Notes: generated from the sequence alone by a model not told the origin. 64,000 nucleotides of DNA from Bacillota bacterium (GCA_023415825.1 JAEZJF010000022.1:434001-498000); one strand, 5' to 3'; shown: positions 33,256-43,129, numbered from the stretch's first letter. Program-made: numbers and translations.

Positions 33256-34650
33256 ATGGAAAAAATAATAAGAGAAATGACAGTTCCAGTAAAATTCACT
33301 TGTGAAGTGTTGGTAGTAGGAGGCGGCCCAGCGGGATTTTGTGCCGCAACAGCAGCGGCTCGTCATGGAGCAAAAACAATTTTGGTTGAACAGAGCGGAT
33401 GCTGTGGCGGAATGGCGACTTCTGCGTTAGTAGGTCCGTTCATGACATCTTATAGTAAGTCCGGGGACAAAATGATTATCCGCGGCATGTACGAGGAAGT
33501 GATTGACCGCTTGATTGCGCAGGATGGAGCTGTTCATCCGAAAGATTGCCATTCTGGAGATCAGATCACCGGATATCATTTCAGAGGGCATGATCATTGT
33601 GGGGCATTCGTTCCGGAAGTATTAAAACGCGTTGCAGACGATATGCTGACGGAAGCAAATGTGGAGATTTTATATCACACCAGTTTTGTTGAACCATTAG
33701 TTGAAGAAAACCGCATGAAGGGCGCTATTGTTTTTTCCAAAAACGGAATGGAAGCAATTAAAGCAAAAATTGTCATCGATTGTAGTGGAGACGCTGATGT
33801 AGCATTTCGTGCGGGTGTACCTTGCGAGCTTGGGGATGTAAATCGCGGCGGGGAAATGCAACCGGGAACGATGTTTTTCCGAATCGGAAATGTTGACTGG
33901 GAAAAGTTGGATGAAGAATATTATAAAGTACCGGACGAAAAAGCTTTGAAGCCGGATGGAACAAGACGAGGCTTGTTTGCTTTCAAGATAGAAGAGGCCA
34001 GAGCAAATGGTGATTTTAACATAGATCGTAAATTGGTAGGATTGTATCGGGGCGTAAAAAAAGATGAGTGGAGCGTAAATATATCTCGTATTTCCGGAAT
34101 TGACGGAACAAAAACGGAAGATCTTTCTAAGGCACAGATTATTGGCCGTCGTCAGGTAGATGAGATTTTCAAATTCCTTAAGAAGTATATTCCGGGATGT
34201 GAAAATGCAACTTTGATTGCGAGCGGTTCTGCTGTTGGTATTCGTGAAACCCGTCATATAAAAGGGGAAGCAACTTTAACGACGGAAGATGTACTCAAGG
34301 GAAAGATTCCGGAAGATGCCATCCTTTTGGCATCAAACGCTATTGATGTCCACGGGGCAGCAGGAGTAGCAGGAACCAAATATGTAACAATTGAAAATGG
34401 AGAATGGTATGGCGTATCCTATCGCAGCCTTGTTCCAATCGAGATTGATCAATTGTTGGTAGCGGGTCGAAGCATCTCGGCAACTTCCGAGGGTGCAGGA
34501 GCTGTTCGGGTAATGCCTCCGTGTATGGAAATGGGTCATGCGGCAGGCGTTGCGGCTGCAATTGCAATAAAAGAAGATTGCCTGGTTCGTGATGTTGATA
34601 CGAAAGTTATTCAGAAGAAGATGATTCAAAGTGGAAGTTTCCTGGGCTAA
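33256..34650 (+). CDS. FAD-dependent oxidoreductase (FAD_oxidored family)
   Basis: This 464-residue flavoenzyme starts with the FAD-binding Rossmann motif VLVVGGGPAGFCAATAAARH and EQSGCCGGMATSALVGPFM. The middle holds IDCSGDADVAFRAGVPCELG and the C-terminus LVAGRSISATSEGAGAVRVM, both conserved in the PF12831 family. It is not a GlpD/GlpA glycerol-3-phosphate dehydrogenase: the N-terminal motif and length differ. Three Cys near residue 47 (GCCGG) may be redox-active. GAGAGGGG precedes the ATG. The substrate is unknown, but it lies between transporter genes and hydrolases that release glycerol derivatives. Confidence 0.82.
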   Translation: MEKIIREMTVPVKFTCEVLVVGGGPAGFCAATAAARHGAKTILVEQSGCCGGMATSALVGPFMTSYSKSGDKMIIRGMYEEVIDRLIAQDGAVHPKDCHSGDQITGYHFRGHDHCGAFVPEVLKRVADDMLTEANVEILYHTSFVEPLVEENRMKGAIVFSKNGMEAIKAKIVIDCSGDADVAFRAGVPCELGDVNRGGEMQPGTMFFRIGNVDWEKLDEEYYKVPDEKALKPDGTRRGLFAFKIEEARANGDFNIDRKLVGLYRGVKKDEWSVNISRISGIDGTKTEDLSKAQIIGRRQVDEIFKFLKKYIPGCENATLIASGSAVGIRETRHIKGEATLTTEDVLKGKIPEDAILLASNAIDVHGAAGVAGTKYVTIENGEWYGVSYRSLVPIEIDQLLVAGRSISATSEGAGAVRVMPPCMEMGHAAGVAAAIAIKEDCLVRDVDTKVIQKKMIQSGSFLG

Positions 34651-34746
34651 GATTTACTGTTTAGGAGCTGGTTACATAAAAAAGGTATGGGAAGTTCCTG
34701 TGCCTTTTTTATGAATATAACAAATGCTTACGAAGGAGAGGCCAAA

Positions 34747-35412
34747 TTGAAACTAATCGGAAAAGTAATAGATTTTTTGGGTGACAGCATAACAAAGGGA
34801 ACCGGTGCAAGTGAAAACCAATATAAATATGTGAATCAGGTAGAAGCGAAAACGGGTGCGATTTGCAGAAGTTATGGCGTAGGCGGAACAAGAATTGCAC
34901 TCCAGCCGGAAGGATTTAAGTCTGAAAATCCGAATTGGGATTATGATTTTTTGTCAAGAGCTAAAACAATGCAAGAAGCAGATATTATTGTTGTCTTTGG
35001 TGGGACAAATGATTTCGGACATGGGAATGCCCCCCTGGGTACAATGGAGGATAGAACGCAGTATACGTTTTATGGCGCGCTTCATTGCCTTTACATTTAT
35101 TTGATCGAACATTTTCCGAAAGCACAAATTATCGTTATAACCCCATTACATCGAACGAATGAGAATAACCCGATAGGAGAGGGTGGAACGAGGAAAACAG
35201 TAGTAACCGGCACTCTGAAAGAATATGTCAAGGCAGTTAAGGAGGTAGCGGAATATTATTCGTTGCCGGTCCTGGACTTATATGCAATTAGCGGAATACA
35301 ACCTGAGATTCAGGTGAACAGAGAGCTTTATATGCCGGACGGTATCCATCCGAGCGATTTGGGACATGGGATTATTGCAGATAGATTAACCTCTTTCTTG
35401 AAAGGCTTATAG
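34747..35412 (+). CDS. SGNH/GDSL-type esterase
   Basis: This 221-residue SGNH hydrolase has block I VIDFLGDSITKGTGAS (nucleophile Ser), block III FGGTNDFG (Asn) and block V DGIHPS (Asp and His). There is no signal peptide, so it acts in the cytoplasm. A TTG at 34747 after AAGGAGAGG is the best start; the frame also has an ATG at 34687, which adds 20 residues that look non-coding. It probably removes an acyl group from an imported glycerol derivative before the GDPD acts. Confidence 0.82.
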   Translation: MKLIGKVIDFLGDSITKGTGASENQYKYVNQVEAKTGAICRSYGVGGTRIALQPEGFKSENPNWDYDFLSRAKTMQEADIIVVFGGTNDFGHGNAPLGTMEDRTQYTFYGALHCLYIYLIEHFPKAQIIVITPLHRTNENNPIGEGGTRKTVVTGTLKEYVKAVKEVAEYYSLPVLDLYAISGIQPEIQVNRELYMPDGIHPSDLGHGIIADRLTSFLKGL

Positions 35413-35421
35413 GAGAAAAAG

Positions 35422-36219
35422 ATGAAAAGATTGAATTATAAAAACATAATACCGGTTGCTGCCCATCGTGGAGATTCAAAATATTATCCGGAAAATACGA
35501 TGCCGGCATTTGAATCAGCGTTGAAAAAAAAAGTAGATATGGTTGAAATTGACCTGCACATGACATCAGACGGTGAACTGATTTTAATGCACGATCATAG
35601 GGTAGATCGAACCACAGACGGAAACGGATTGATTCGTGAAAAAACGCTGGAGCAAATGAAAAAATTAGATGCGGGAAGTTGGAAAGGGACAGAATTCAAG
35701 GGAGAGAAGGTTCCGACGTTTACTGATTTTTTGAATCTTTTTCGAAACAATGAGGAGATGCTGTTTAACATTGAGTTAAAAGATTATCCGGCAGATTCCG
35801 GTGTGTTTGCTTATGAATCCGCAGAAAAAACAATTGAAATGATGGACAAATACAATATAACCGACCGAAGTGTGATTAATACTTGGAGTGGGGAATTAAA
35901 CGAGTGGTTAACAGAAAAATACGGTGACAGGATTCGTATACATGCCTATTCACCACAAGAACGAATGGGAAATAACCAAAAGAGATTTGTATATCAGTAT
36001 GCCTATTGTGTTTGCTTATTCGGTGTGGCAGAAAAGCCTGTAGTGGAAAAGAAATATTTTGATTTTGCAAAAGCATATGGCGTTGAGGCTTGGGTGTTTT
36101 ACCGAGAGGAAGATACAAAAACTTATGATGAAGCAATTGAAAATGGTGCAATGCTGATTACGGCAAATGATCCTGCTTGGGTCATGGAGTATTTGTGTAA
36201 GAAGGGATTGCATGCGTAA
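35422..36219 (+). CDS. Glycerophosphodiester phosphodiesterase
   Basis: This 265-residue GDPD hydrolyses glycerophosphodiesters to glycerol-3-phosphate and an alcohol. Signature residues: AAHRGDSKYYPENTMPAFE (His-Arg, Glu-Asn), MVEIDLHMTSDGELILMHDH (Glu, Asp and His) and FNIELKDYP (Glu, Lys). No signal peptide, hence cytoplasmic. AGGAG precedes the ATG ten bases after the SGNH stop. Together with the GpsA-like gene it makes a complete route from imported glycerophosphodiester to dihydroxyacetone phosphate. Confidence 0.9.
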   Translation: MKRLNYKNIIPVAAHRGDSKYYPENTMPAFESALKKKVDMVEIDLHMTSDGELILMHDHRVDRTTDGNGLIREKTLEQMKKLDAGSWKGTEFKGEKVPTFTDFLNLFRNNEEMLFNIELKDYPADSGVFAYESAEKTIEMMDKYNITDRSVINTWSGELNEWLTEKYGDRIRIHAYSPQERMGNNQKRFVYQYAYCVCLFGVAEKPVVEKKYFDFAKAYGVEAWVFYREEDTKTYDEAIENGAMLITANDPAWVMEYLCKKGLHA

Positions 36220-36253
36220 TATTAAGAATTAAAACATGATTGGAGGAGAGGCT

Positions 36254-39200
36254 ATGAAGTTAAAAAAATGGTATTTGTTTTTGGTTGTTTTAACATGCTT
36301 TCTGATTGGGACACAGGTAAATAGTATATTTGCAGCAGAGATAACCGAAGAAACATACAGCGTTGTTTATGTGGATGGCTCTATTTTACAATCAGGAAAT
36401 GGAACGAATGCAAATGGCGCTTTTAAGACGCTGGAAGAAGCTTATACATACATAGAAAATCATAGTCCGTCATTGGGTGGATTGGTTATCATATGTGGTG
36501 ATGTTGATATTTTATCGGCTTTGAATTTATCAATCTATGACATTAACGGAACAGTTACGATAACTTCCGAATATGAAAATGAAAACTATTTGAATTCTGC
36601 AAGCTTAGGACTTGCTGCACAACTGGAATTGAGCGATAAAACGGTTATTGAAAATCTAGATATTGTACTAAAAGCGAGCAGTACAAATACATCTGTTTTT
36701 TTATATTCCGGTCTGGATCTTCAAGTTGGTAGTGGTGTGACAATTACAGAGCCAGGTATTGCAGGATGGTTAAAACTTTTTTGTGGTAAACAAAGTGGGA
36801 CAGGACAAAGTGTTCGTGTTTCGTTGATGAGCGGAACATATCATACAATATTTATGGGCTGCAACGCCAATGATGTAACCACAGGAAATATAGATTTGGA
36901 AATTGGTACTGATGTTTCTGCAGATTTACTTTTGCTTGGCCCTAATAAGGGCATATCAGGAAATATATCATTAACCATGAACGGCGGAAGTATAGAAACA
37001 CTCTATAATAATCCGGGAACGAATACAGGTACGGCAGGAAACATTGTTGTAAATTTAAACAGTGGTGCAATTGGAAGAATGACGCACTATTCAGATAAAA
37101 TCAATAGTGTGGGGACATTTGTTGTGAACCTACATGGTGGATTCAATTATGGTGAAGGAGAATTTGGCGACTGGACAGGCGTGACGACTGGCACAAGAAC
37201 ACTGAATTTGATAGGATTTAATGATGAAACTGATGCTTTGAAAAAAGGCTTTTGGAACAACTATGACAAGGTTGTTATACAAAATTCAGATATCACCTAT
37301 AATTATAAATTAGGAAGTGCTCCTTATGTTGAAGTAACAAATCTGAGTAAATTAACTTTATTCAGAAACAGTAGTAACAGCGGCATTAATATTAAGGGAA
37401 ATATCGCTGGATATGGATCAATAGTTTATGGCCCGATAATTGTTTATGTAGATGCTACGAAAGAGATTGCAGGTGATGGAAGCTCTCCGGGGACTGCGGT
37501 AACAAAACTTTCTTCGGCATATAAATTACTGGATAAGCAAAAAGGTGGAATTATTGTTATTTCTGGAAATGTACGAATTCCAACAGATCTCAATACGGAA
37601 GATTATTTAATAGCGGGTAAAGTAACATTAACTTCTGCGATTTTGGATGAAGACTACAGAGATATAGCCTCCTTAATAATGGTGGGGAGCGGAAGAGTAT
37701 TTGCACTCAGCGATATCACTGTCATGGATAAGATGAATATCAATTTAGATGGTGATTCTGGATCACAGTTGATTTATTCCGGACTTAACCTGGAGATGAC
37801 GGATACGGTAACAACATCAGGAAATGGGAATTTGAAGTTATTCTGTGGACGCATGAGAGATACAACGGATAAGAAAATTTCGGTATCTGTTTATGGAGGA
37901 ACTTTTTATCAAATGTTCATGGGTAGTAATACCTCATATGATACCGGAGATGTGTCGTTAGAATTAGGTGGAAATGTACGAGTGAATAGTAGTGTGGTAC
38001 TGGGAGCAAACAGCTCGAAAACGGGTGATTTGTGTTTCACAATGAATGGTGGATTTGTAAAAGTAATATATGACACACCAAATTCTAATGGAATATGTGG
38101 AGATGTGGTGCTCAATTTGAATGCCGGAGCGGTGACCGATATACGTGACTATAATGGAAAATCCGGAATGCAAATGGGAGATATAACGGTTCATTTGAAT
38201 AGCAGTTTTGGCGCTGGAACGGCATCAATAGGTGTATGGAGTAGTGGAGCAGTCAATACGGGAATTAAGACATTAAATTTGATTAATTATCAGGCTGACA
38301 GTATGAATAGTCTTGGTAACTATGATGTCGTAAATATATTCGGTAATGATATTCCAGAGGGTTATCAGGCAGTTACAACAATAGATTCTTTAAATATCTA
38401 TGAATATGATGGGATAGTGGGATTGTCGTTGGAGACATTTGGGCATCTGGCGACTTTTGGAAACGGAACAAATGCTACTTTTTTGGGAAAGGTGCCGACA
38501 GCGTTCAATGGCAATAAAGTAAGACTGGAAGCGAATGAAGGAACAACGCTTAGAATTCGGCCGAGTCAAAATCAGGGAGTAGGGAGAGAAAACTATACCA
38601 TTGTTGAAAATGGAAGCGGAAGAGTTGTTTTTGAAGATCCGAGTTATGTGGGAAATGAACAGATATTATGGGTTGATTTTGATGAAATGACGGCGATAGA
38701 TGAAAGTACATGGAACAACACAGGCGTCATTTCCGGAACACCTGAATTTGTTGAAGGGTATAACGGAACCAGGGCGATTCATATTATGAATTCTTTTGGA
38801 AGAGAAAATGCAACTCATTATATAACATTTCCAAATCTCAATGGCATTGACATAAGAAACGAAGATTATACTGTAATGTTTTGGTACTGTCCTGATAATG
38901 GAGGACTTACTGAATGGGCGCGATCAGCTCAATCTTCCACTGCAGGAACAGAACTTGATATGAACAATGTTGTAATTGGTGGTGTCGTGTATTCTAACAA
39001 AGATACTTCAAATAATACCAGTGGTTTTACAGCTGCACAATTATCACAGACAAAATACTTTACCATGGGCTTTACGGATGTGGAAGGCAATCATAGTGAT
39101 GCTGATGGAATCAATGAAATGGTTGATGACAGTTGGCATATGGTAACGATTACATATGACAGAGATGGTTACTATAGTGTATTTGTAGATGATGAAAAGG

Positions 39201-40597
39201 TTTCGGCTGTTGATATATCTTCGAAGTATAATCAGGATTTAGGGATGAACACCCTGGTTTTAGGAGCGGATGTTTTTGGACAATATGGACTTGGAAATGC
39301 AGTTATTGACGATTTTAGAGTATATAAGGGTGCGATGACACAGACCGATATACAAGCCAATTATTATTTTGAACGTCTTAAAGGGTTGGTCAATGCGGTA
39401 GAAGATAGAGTCCCGATTTTAGGAACAGAATATGATACATACAAGACTGCAATTACAGATACAAATAATACAGTAAAAACATATATGCAGAATCTTTCTC
39501 TTGCAGATTATGTTCTTGCGATTGAAAAATATGAAGAGTTGAGGATTGCATATGAGACATTCCTTGCAGCACCACAAGAAAGTGCCAACTTAGCTGCACT
39601 ATTACTCAGTGATATTCATATTGCTTCGGCAGGGGATGCAGGCGCAAATAAATTGGATAAAATATTTGCAGATATCAGCAGCAATAATATACCGATCGAT
39701 ATAGTTTTTAATCCGGGAGATTATGCGGATGATTCAAAGGCAAGTACGATAAGGGCGGCATTTTCAGTGCAGGAATCGGTACTTAATAAGTATAACTTAA
39801 ATAATATACCTTTCGTTTCTGCGTTTGGGAATCATGAGATTGAGTGGACTGCTACGGATGCAAATTACAAAGTGAGTACACCGGTTTATTGGGAAGAAAT
39901 GATGGAAGACCTGAACACTCTCGTCTCGGCTGGAACGGTAACGATTGATTTTGTTAAACATGATACGCAAAGCAATAGTAATAGCTATGGGATTAGTTAT
40001 GATGGATTTCACGTTTTAGTTTTGAATACTGATTATCTAACGCAAACTGGTAATAGTAAACTTTACCTTGACGCAGAGGGCAATTACTCAATCGCAGGTA
40101 ATGCAGTTGATCCGATTCGTCATGGCGCACATTTTTATGACAGCACCCTGGAATGGATAGAGATGGTGATGGATGAATATAGTGCGGATCAAAATCCTAT
40201 TTTTGTTTTGTTACATTATCCGTTCGAAAATACAGTTCCTTTCTCGTTGTATAATGAAATTACCATTATGAGTAATTCTATTGGTACGCAAGATGCAGTA
40301 CTTCGCAGTCTTTTGGCAAACTATGATAACGTATTTTATTTTAGTGGGCACTTACATGCGCCTCTTGGAATGACAGAAATTGTGGAAGTGACAAGCGCTG
40401 AAGGAAATAGTTTTACGGCGGTTGGATTACCGGGAGTCAAGGCTTCAAGTCGTGCATACTCTAATGTGCCTACAAGCTGGATTATGTATGTTTATGATGG
40501 TGAGGTTGTTTTTAGGGCGCGAGATTTTTCACTTGGAAAATGGTTACCACAATATGATGTTGTAGTAGAATTGAATAACCAGCCAAAATATCTTTAA
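36254..40597 (+). CDS. Giant secreted protein with repeat domains, LamG-like domain and metallophosphoesterase
   Basis: This protein of about 1447 residues has an N-terminal signal peptide (KLKKWYLFLVVLTCFLIG, cut near NSIFAAE). Two related blocks of about 370-400 residues (roughly 25-415 and 415-760) share VYVDG/VYVDA, LKLFCG, FMG and TMNGG segments and look like beta-helix-type repeats. A LamG/concanavalin-like domain follows (about 800-1060; NVVIGGVVYSNKD, TLVLGADVFGQYG). The C-terminal calcineurin-like phosphoesterase (about 1115-1420) has metal motifs LLLSDIHI, NPGDYADD, GNHEIEW, LLHYP and FSGHLHAP. There is no LPxTG, SLH or C-terminal membrane anchor. It probably releases phosphate or glycerol esters outside the cell for the importer encoded upstream. 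GGAGGAG precedes ATG 36254. Confidence 0.85.
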   Translation: MKLKKWYLFLVVLTCFLIGTQVNSIFAAEITEETYSVVYVDGSILQSGNGTNANGAFKTLEEAYTYIENHSPSLGGLVIICGDVDILSALNLSIYDINGTVTITSEYENENYLNSASLGLAAQLELSDKTVIENLDIVLKASSTNTSVFLYSGLDLQVGSGVTITEPGIAGWLKLFCGKQSGTGQSVRVSLMSGTYHTIFMGCNANDVTTGNIDLEIGTDVSADLLLLGPNKGISGNISLTMNGGSIETLYNNPGTNTGTAGNIVVNLNSGAIGRMTHYSDKINSVGTFVVNLHGGFNYGEGEFGDWTGVTTGTRTLNLIGFNDETDALKKGFWNNYDKVVIQNSDITYNYKLGSAPYVEVTNLSKLTLFRNSSNSGINIKGNIAGYGSIVYGPIIVYVDATKEIAGDGSSPGTAVTKLSSAYKLLDKQKGGIIVISGNVRIPTDLNTEDYLIAGKVTLTSAILDEDYRDIASLIMVGSGRVFALSDITVMDKMNINLDGDSGSQLIYSGLNLEMTDTVTTSGNGNLKLFCGRMRDTTDKKISVSVYGGTFYQMFMGSNTSYDTGDVSLELGGNVRVNSSVVLGANSSKTGDLCFTMNGGFVKVIYDTPNSNGICGDVVLNLNAGAVTDIRDYNGKSGMQMGDITVHLNSSFGAGTASIGVWSSGAVNTGIKTLNLINYQADSMNSLGNYDVVNIFGNDIPEGYQAVTTIDSLNIYEYDGIVGLSLETFGHLATFGNGTNATFLGKVPTAFNGNKVRLEANEGTTLRIRPSQNQGVGRENYTIVENGSGRVVFEDPSYVGNEQILWVDFDEMTAIDESTWNNTGVISGTPEFVEGYNGTRAIHIMNSFGRENATHYITFPNLNGIDIRNEDYTVMFWYCPDNGGLTEWARSAQSSTAGTELDMNNVVIGGVVYSNKDTSNNTSGFTAAQLSQTKYFTMGFTDVEGNHSDADGINEMVDDSWHMVTITYDRDGYYSVFVDDEKVSAVDISSKYNQDLGMNTLVLGADVFGQYGLGNAVIDDFRVYKGAMTQTDIQANYYFERLKGLVNAVEDRVPILGTEYDTYKTAITDTNNTVKTYMQNLSLADYVLAIEKYEELRIAYETFLAAPQESANLAALLLSDIHIASAGDAGANKLDKIFADISSNNIPIDIVFNPGDYADDSKASTIRAAFSVQESVLNKYNLNNIPFVSAFGNHEIEWTATDANYKVSTPVYWEEMMEDLNTLVSAGTVTIDFVKHDTQSNSNSYGISYDGFHVLVLNTDYLTQTGNSKLYLDAEGNYSIAGNAVDPIRHGAHFYDSTLEWIEMVMDEYSADQNPIFVLLHYPFENTVPFSLYNEITIMSNSIGTQDAVLRSLLANYDNVFYFSGHLHAPLGMTEIVEVTSAEGNSFTAVGLPGVKASSRAYSNVPTSWIMYVYDGEVVFRARDFSLGKWLPQYDVVVELNNQPKYL

Positions 40598-40618
40598 TAT
40601 TCCGCGCAGGCACAAGCA

Positions 40619-40648
40619 AACGGTGTGCTCCAGTTGGAGCACACCGTT
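40619..40648. terminator. Perfect hairpin between converging operons
   Basis: AACGGTGTGCTCC (40619-40631), loop AGTT and its exact complement (40636-40648) form a 13-bp stem between the phosphoesterase gene and the convergent FGGY kinase gene. There is no clear T-run, so termination on either side is only probable. Confidence 0.6.
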
Positions 40649-40709
40649 ATTGATGGGAACGTGGGGGAGGTTTTCTTTATGCGTGATCTACCGCATTAAA
40701 ACGTAAGCT

Positions 40710-42305
40710 TTATAGTGTTTCAACAGCAGCCCGTTCTGTCGCCAAGCCTTTCTCGTATGCATGCAGGAAGGCGCTGAAGCCGTCCATGCCCTCACGCTCA
40801 GGGTCTATTGTACTCTTGACCGCATCTTTGTAAACGCGTTCCGCCAGATAGGCTTCCAACGCTTCTCCTTTTTCGCGTTGCAAGGTGTATGCGGCAAGTA
40901 CGGCAATGCCGTAGGCACCACCTTCGCCAGCTGTTTTCATTACCGAGACAGGGATGCCCAGCGAGTCGGCCATATACTTCTGACCGACCTTTGGAGCCTT
41001 GAACAATCCGCCATGACCCATGAATCGTTCCAAGGTTGCGCCTTCACGGTACAGTATCTCCATGCCGATTCTAAGGGTTGCCAATGTGGAATACAGCTGA
41101 GCACGTGCAAAGTTGGCAAGGGTGAATTCAGTATCCGGCCGACGGACAACCAGAGGCCGTCCCTCGGTAAACCCGGTAATGGGCTCGCCTGAAAGATAAT
41201 TGTAGACCATGATGCCACCGCAATCCGCTGCACCTTCCAGACTTTTTTGATACATTGCATCCAGCACTTCACCAATATGTAGTGGCTTTCCACACAGCGC
41301 CGCCAGCTCCACAAAGAGACGAGCCCAGGCATCCAGATCGGACGTACAGTTATTGCAATGGACCATGGCAACAGGCCACCCGCTTGGTGTTGTGACCATA
41401 TCGATTTCCGGGTACATTTGACTCAGCGGTTTTTCGAGAACAGCCATTGCAAAGATGGAGGTGCCGGCAGAAACATTTCCCGTTCGCGGTGCTACTGAAT
41501 CCGTGGCCACCATACCGGTACCCGCATCGCCTTCTGGCGCTGCCATAGGGATGCCTGCTTTTAAAGTGCCCGTCGGATCTAGATATGCCGCGCCTTCCTC
41601 TGTCAGCATACCGGCGTCATCGCCTGCGCAGAGCACGACGGGAAGGATTTCTCCTATTTTCCAGGGGTATCCCTTCGGGCCAACCGCCTCATCAAATTTG
41701 TCAAGCATTGCTGCGTCGTAGGTTTTTGCCCCAGAGTCGATGGGGAACATTCCGGAAGCATCGCCAACCCCCAGTACTTTTCTGCCTGTCAGCTTCCAGT
41801 GCACATACCCGGCTAAAGTCGTCAAAAAGCGAATTCGGGAAACATGTTCCTCACCGTCCAATATGGATTGATACAGCTGTGAGACGCTCCAACGGATAGG
41901 GAAATTGAACTGCATCATCTCAGTCAGCTTTTTACCGGCCTCCTCAGCGTTGGTATTACGCCAAGTCCGAAAGGGAGCAAGCAGTTGACCGTTTTCATCA
42001 AAGGGTAGGTAACCATGCATCATGGCCGAAATACCGATACTCCCGATTGTCTCGAGCTTTACGCCATATTGCTTTTCTACATCTGCGCAAAGAGCAGCAT
42101 AACTGCTCTGTAGGCCTTTAAGTGCATCATTCAGGTCATATGTCCAAATGTCATCTACAAGCTGATTTTCCCACACAAAGCTGCCGGAAGCGAGAGGACG
42201 ATGCTCAAGATCAATCAGTACGGACTTAATGCGTGTTGAACCAAGCTCAATTCCCAGCGCTGTTTTTCCGCTTTGAATGGCAGCAATGGCTTTTTCCATT
42301 CCCAT
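40710..42305 (-). CDS. FGGY-family carbohydrate kinase
   Basis: This 531-residue sugar kinase of the FGGY family has the N-terminal nucleotide-binding start ALGIELGSTRIKSVLIDLEH, a sugar-binding segment MMHGYLPFD and TWRNTNAEEA, and the C-terminal GHGGLFKAPKVGQKYMADSL (FGGY-C phosphate-binding region). It lies 35 bp after an SDR dehydrogenase gene, so the likely chain is polyol, then ketose, then ketose phosphate; xylulose, ribulose or a hexulose are candidates. GGAGGAA precedes the ATG. The substrate cannot be assigned from motifs. Confidence 0.87.
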   Translation of the reverse strand: MGMEKAIAAIQSGKTALGIELGSTRIKSVLIDLEHRPLASGSFVWENQLVDDIWTYDLNDALKGLQSSYAALCADVEKQYGVKLETIGSIGISAMMHGYLPFDENGQLLAPFRTWRNTNAEEAGKKLTEMMQFNFPIRWSVSQLYQSILDGEEHVSRIRFLTTLAGYVHWKLTGRKVLGVGDASGMFPIDSGAKTYDAAMLDKFDEAVGPKGYPWKIGEILPVVLCAGDDAGMLTEEGAAYLDPTGTLKAGIPMAAPEGDAGTGMVATDSVAPRTGNVSAGTSIFAMAVLEKPLSQMYPEIDMVTTPSGWPVAMVHCNNCTSDLDAWARLFVELAALCGKPLHIGEVLDAMYQKSLEGAADCGGIMVYNYLSGEPITGFTEGRPLVVRRPDTEFTLANFARAQLYSTLATLRIGMEILYREGATLERFMGHGGLFKAPKVGQKYMADSLGIPVSVMKTAGEGGAYGIAVLAAYTLQREKGEALEAYLAERVYKDAVKSTIDPEREGMDGFSAFLHAYEKGLATERAAVETL

Positions 42306-42339
42306 ATTCTTTCCTCCTACTTAGTGTTTTCTATCGGGT

Positions 42340-43116
42340 TTAGAAGCAAGTAAACGCGCCATCCACAACGATATCAGAACCTGTGGTGAAGGAGCTTGCT
42401 TCACTTGCGAGGTATACGCAAATAGCCTGCAATTCGTCAGGTCTTCCCAGACGATGCATGGGCGCCATACGGTTCCATTCCTGAATAAGAGGAATCAGCG
42501 TTGGAGAATTCAGAGTGAGATCGGTGCCAATATAGCCAGGGCTGATGGAATTCACACGAACATTCCTTGTTGCCCATTCGACAGCCATGGACTTTGTCAG
42601 CTGAATAACCCCCGCCTTGGAAGCGTTGTAAGCGCATTGGGGTTGGGGTACATTGACAATATGCGCAGACATGGAAGCCGTGTTGATGATGGAACCGAAC
42701 CCTTGTGCGAGCATTTGCTTTCCAGCTGCCTGTGCTGTCAAAAATACGCCGGTCAGATTGGTCTGTATGACTTTATTCCATTGTTCAATTGTCATTTCCT
42801 CAGCAGGAGCATTGATGCAGATCCCTGCATTGCAGAAGGCAATATCCAGCTTTCCGTAGGTAGCTACAACAGCGGCAACCATTGCGTTTACCTGTTCGGG
42901 AATAGTCACGTCACAGGCCATCCCAAAACACTGCTTTCCGGTTTGCTCGGAAAGTTCAGCCGCTGTTTTTTGCGCTTCAACGGCATCCAAGTCGACTATT
43001 GCGACGTCTGCACCGGCCTCAGCAAATGCTGTTGCAACGCTCTTTCCAATGCCGCGTGCCCCACCGGTAACAAATGCAGTTTTTCCCTCAAGACTGAATT
43101 TATTCAAAATGCTCAT
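42340..43116 (-). CDS. Short-chain dehydrogenase/reductase (polyol type)
   Basis: This 258-residue NAD(P)-dependent SDR has the cofactor motif VTGGARGIGKS near residue 16, CNAGICIN, catalytic Ser in INTASMSAH and the Y-x-x-x-K pair in CAYNASKAG. VNSISPGYIGTDLT and the C-terminal GSDIVVDGAFTCF are typical of sorbitol, xylitol or arabinitol dehydrogenases and related enzymes. ATG 43116 follows AAGGAG. The open frame extends upstream into the remnant of a zinc alcohol dehydrogenase, so the extra N-terminal residues are not part of this protein. Confidence 0.88.
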   Translation of the reverse strand: MSILNKFSLEGKTAFVTGGARGIGKSVATAFAEAGADVAIVDLDAVEAQKTAAELSEQTGKQCFGMACDVTIPEQVNAMVAAVVATYGKLDIAFCNAGICINAPAEEMTIEQWNKVIQTNLTGVFLTAQAAGKQMLAQGFGSIINTASMSAHIVNVPQPQCAYNASKAGVIQLTKSMAVEWATRNVRVNSISPGYIGTDLTLNSPTLIPLIQEWNRMAPMHRLGRPDELQAICVYLASEASSFTTGSDIVVDGAFTCF

Positions 43117-43129
43117 TAGGATTCTCCTT

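Noticed and set aside
33697..34257. A 186-codon open frame on the minus strand
   Set aside because: It is the antisense of the FAD oxidoreductase gene, whose FAD motifs and ribosome site are clear.
33256..34650. Flavin enzyme as GlpA/GlpD glycerol-3-phosphate dehydrogenase
   Set aside because: The N-terminal GGGPAGFCAA motif and the short length fit PF12831 proteins, not GlpA or GlpD; the operon context alone is not enough.
42454..43119. A 221-codon open frame on the plus strand opposite the SDR gene
   Set aside because: The SDR on the minus strand has complete cofactor and catalytic motifs and a ribosome site; the opposite frame has neither.
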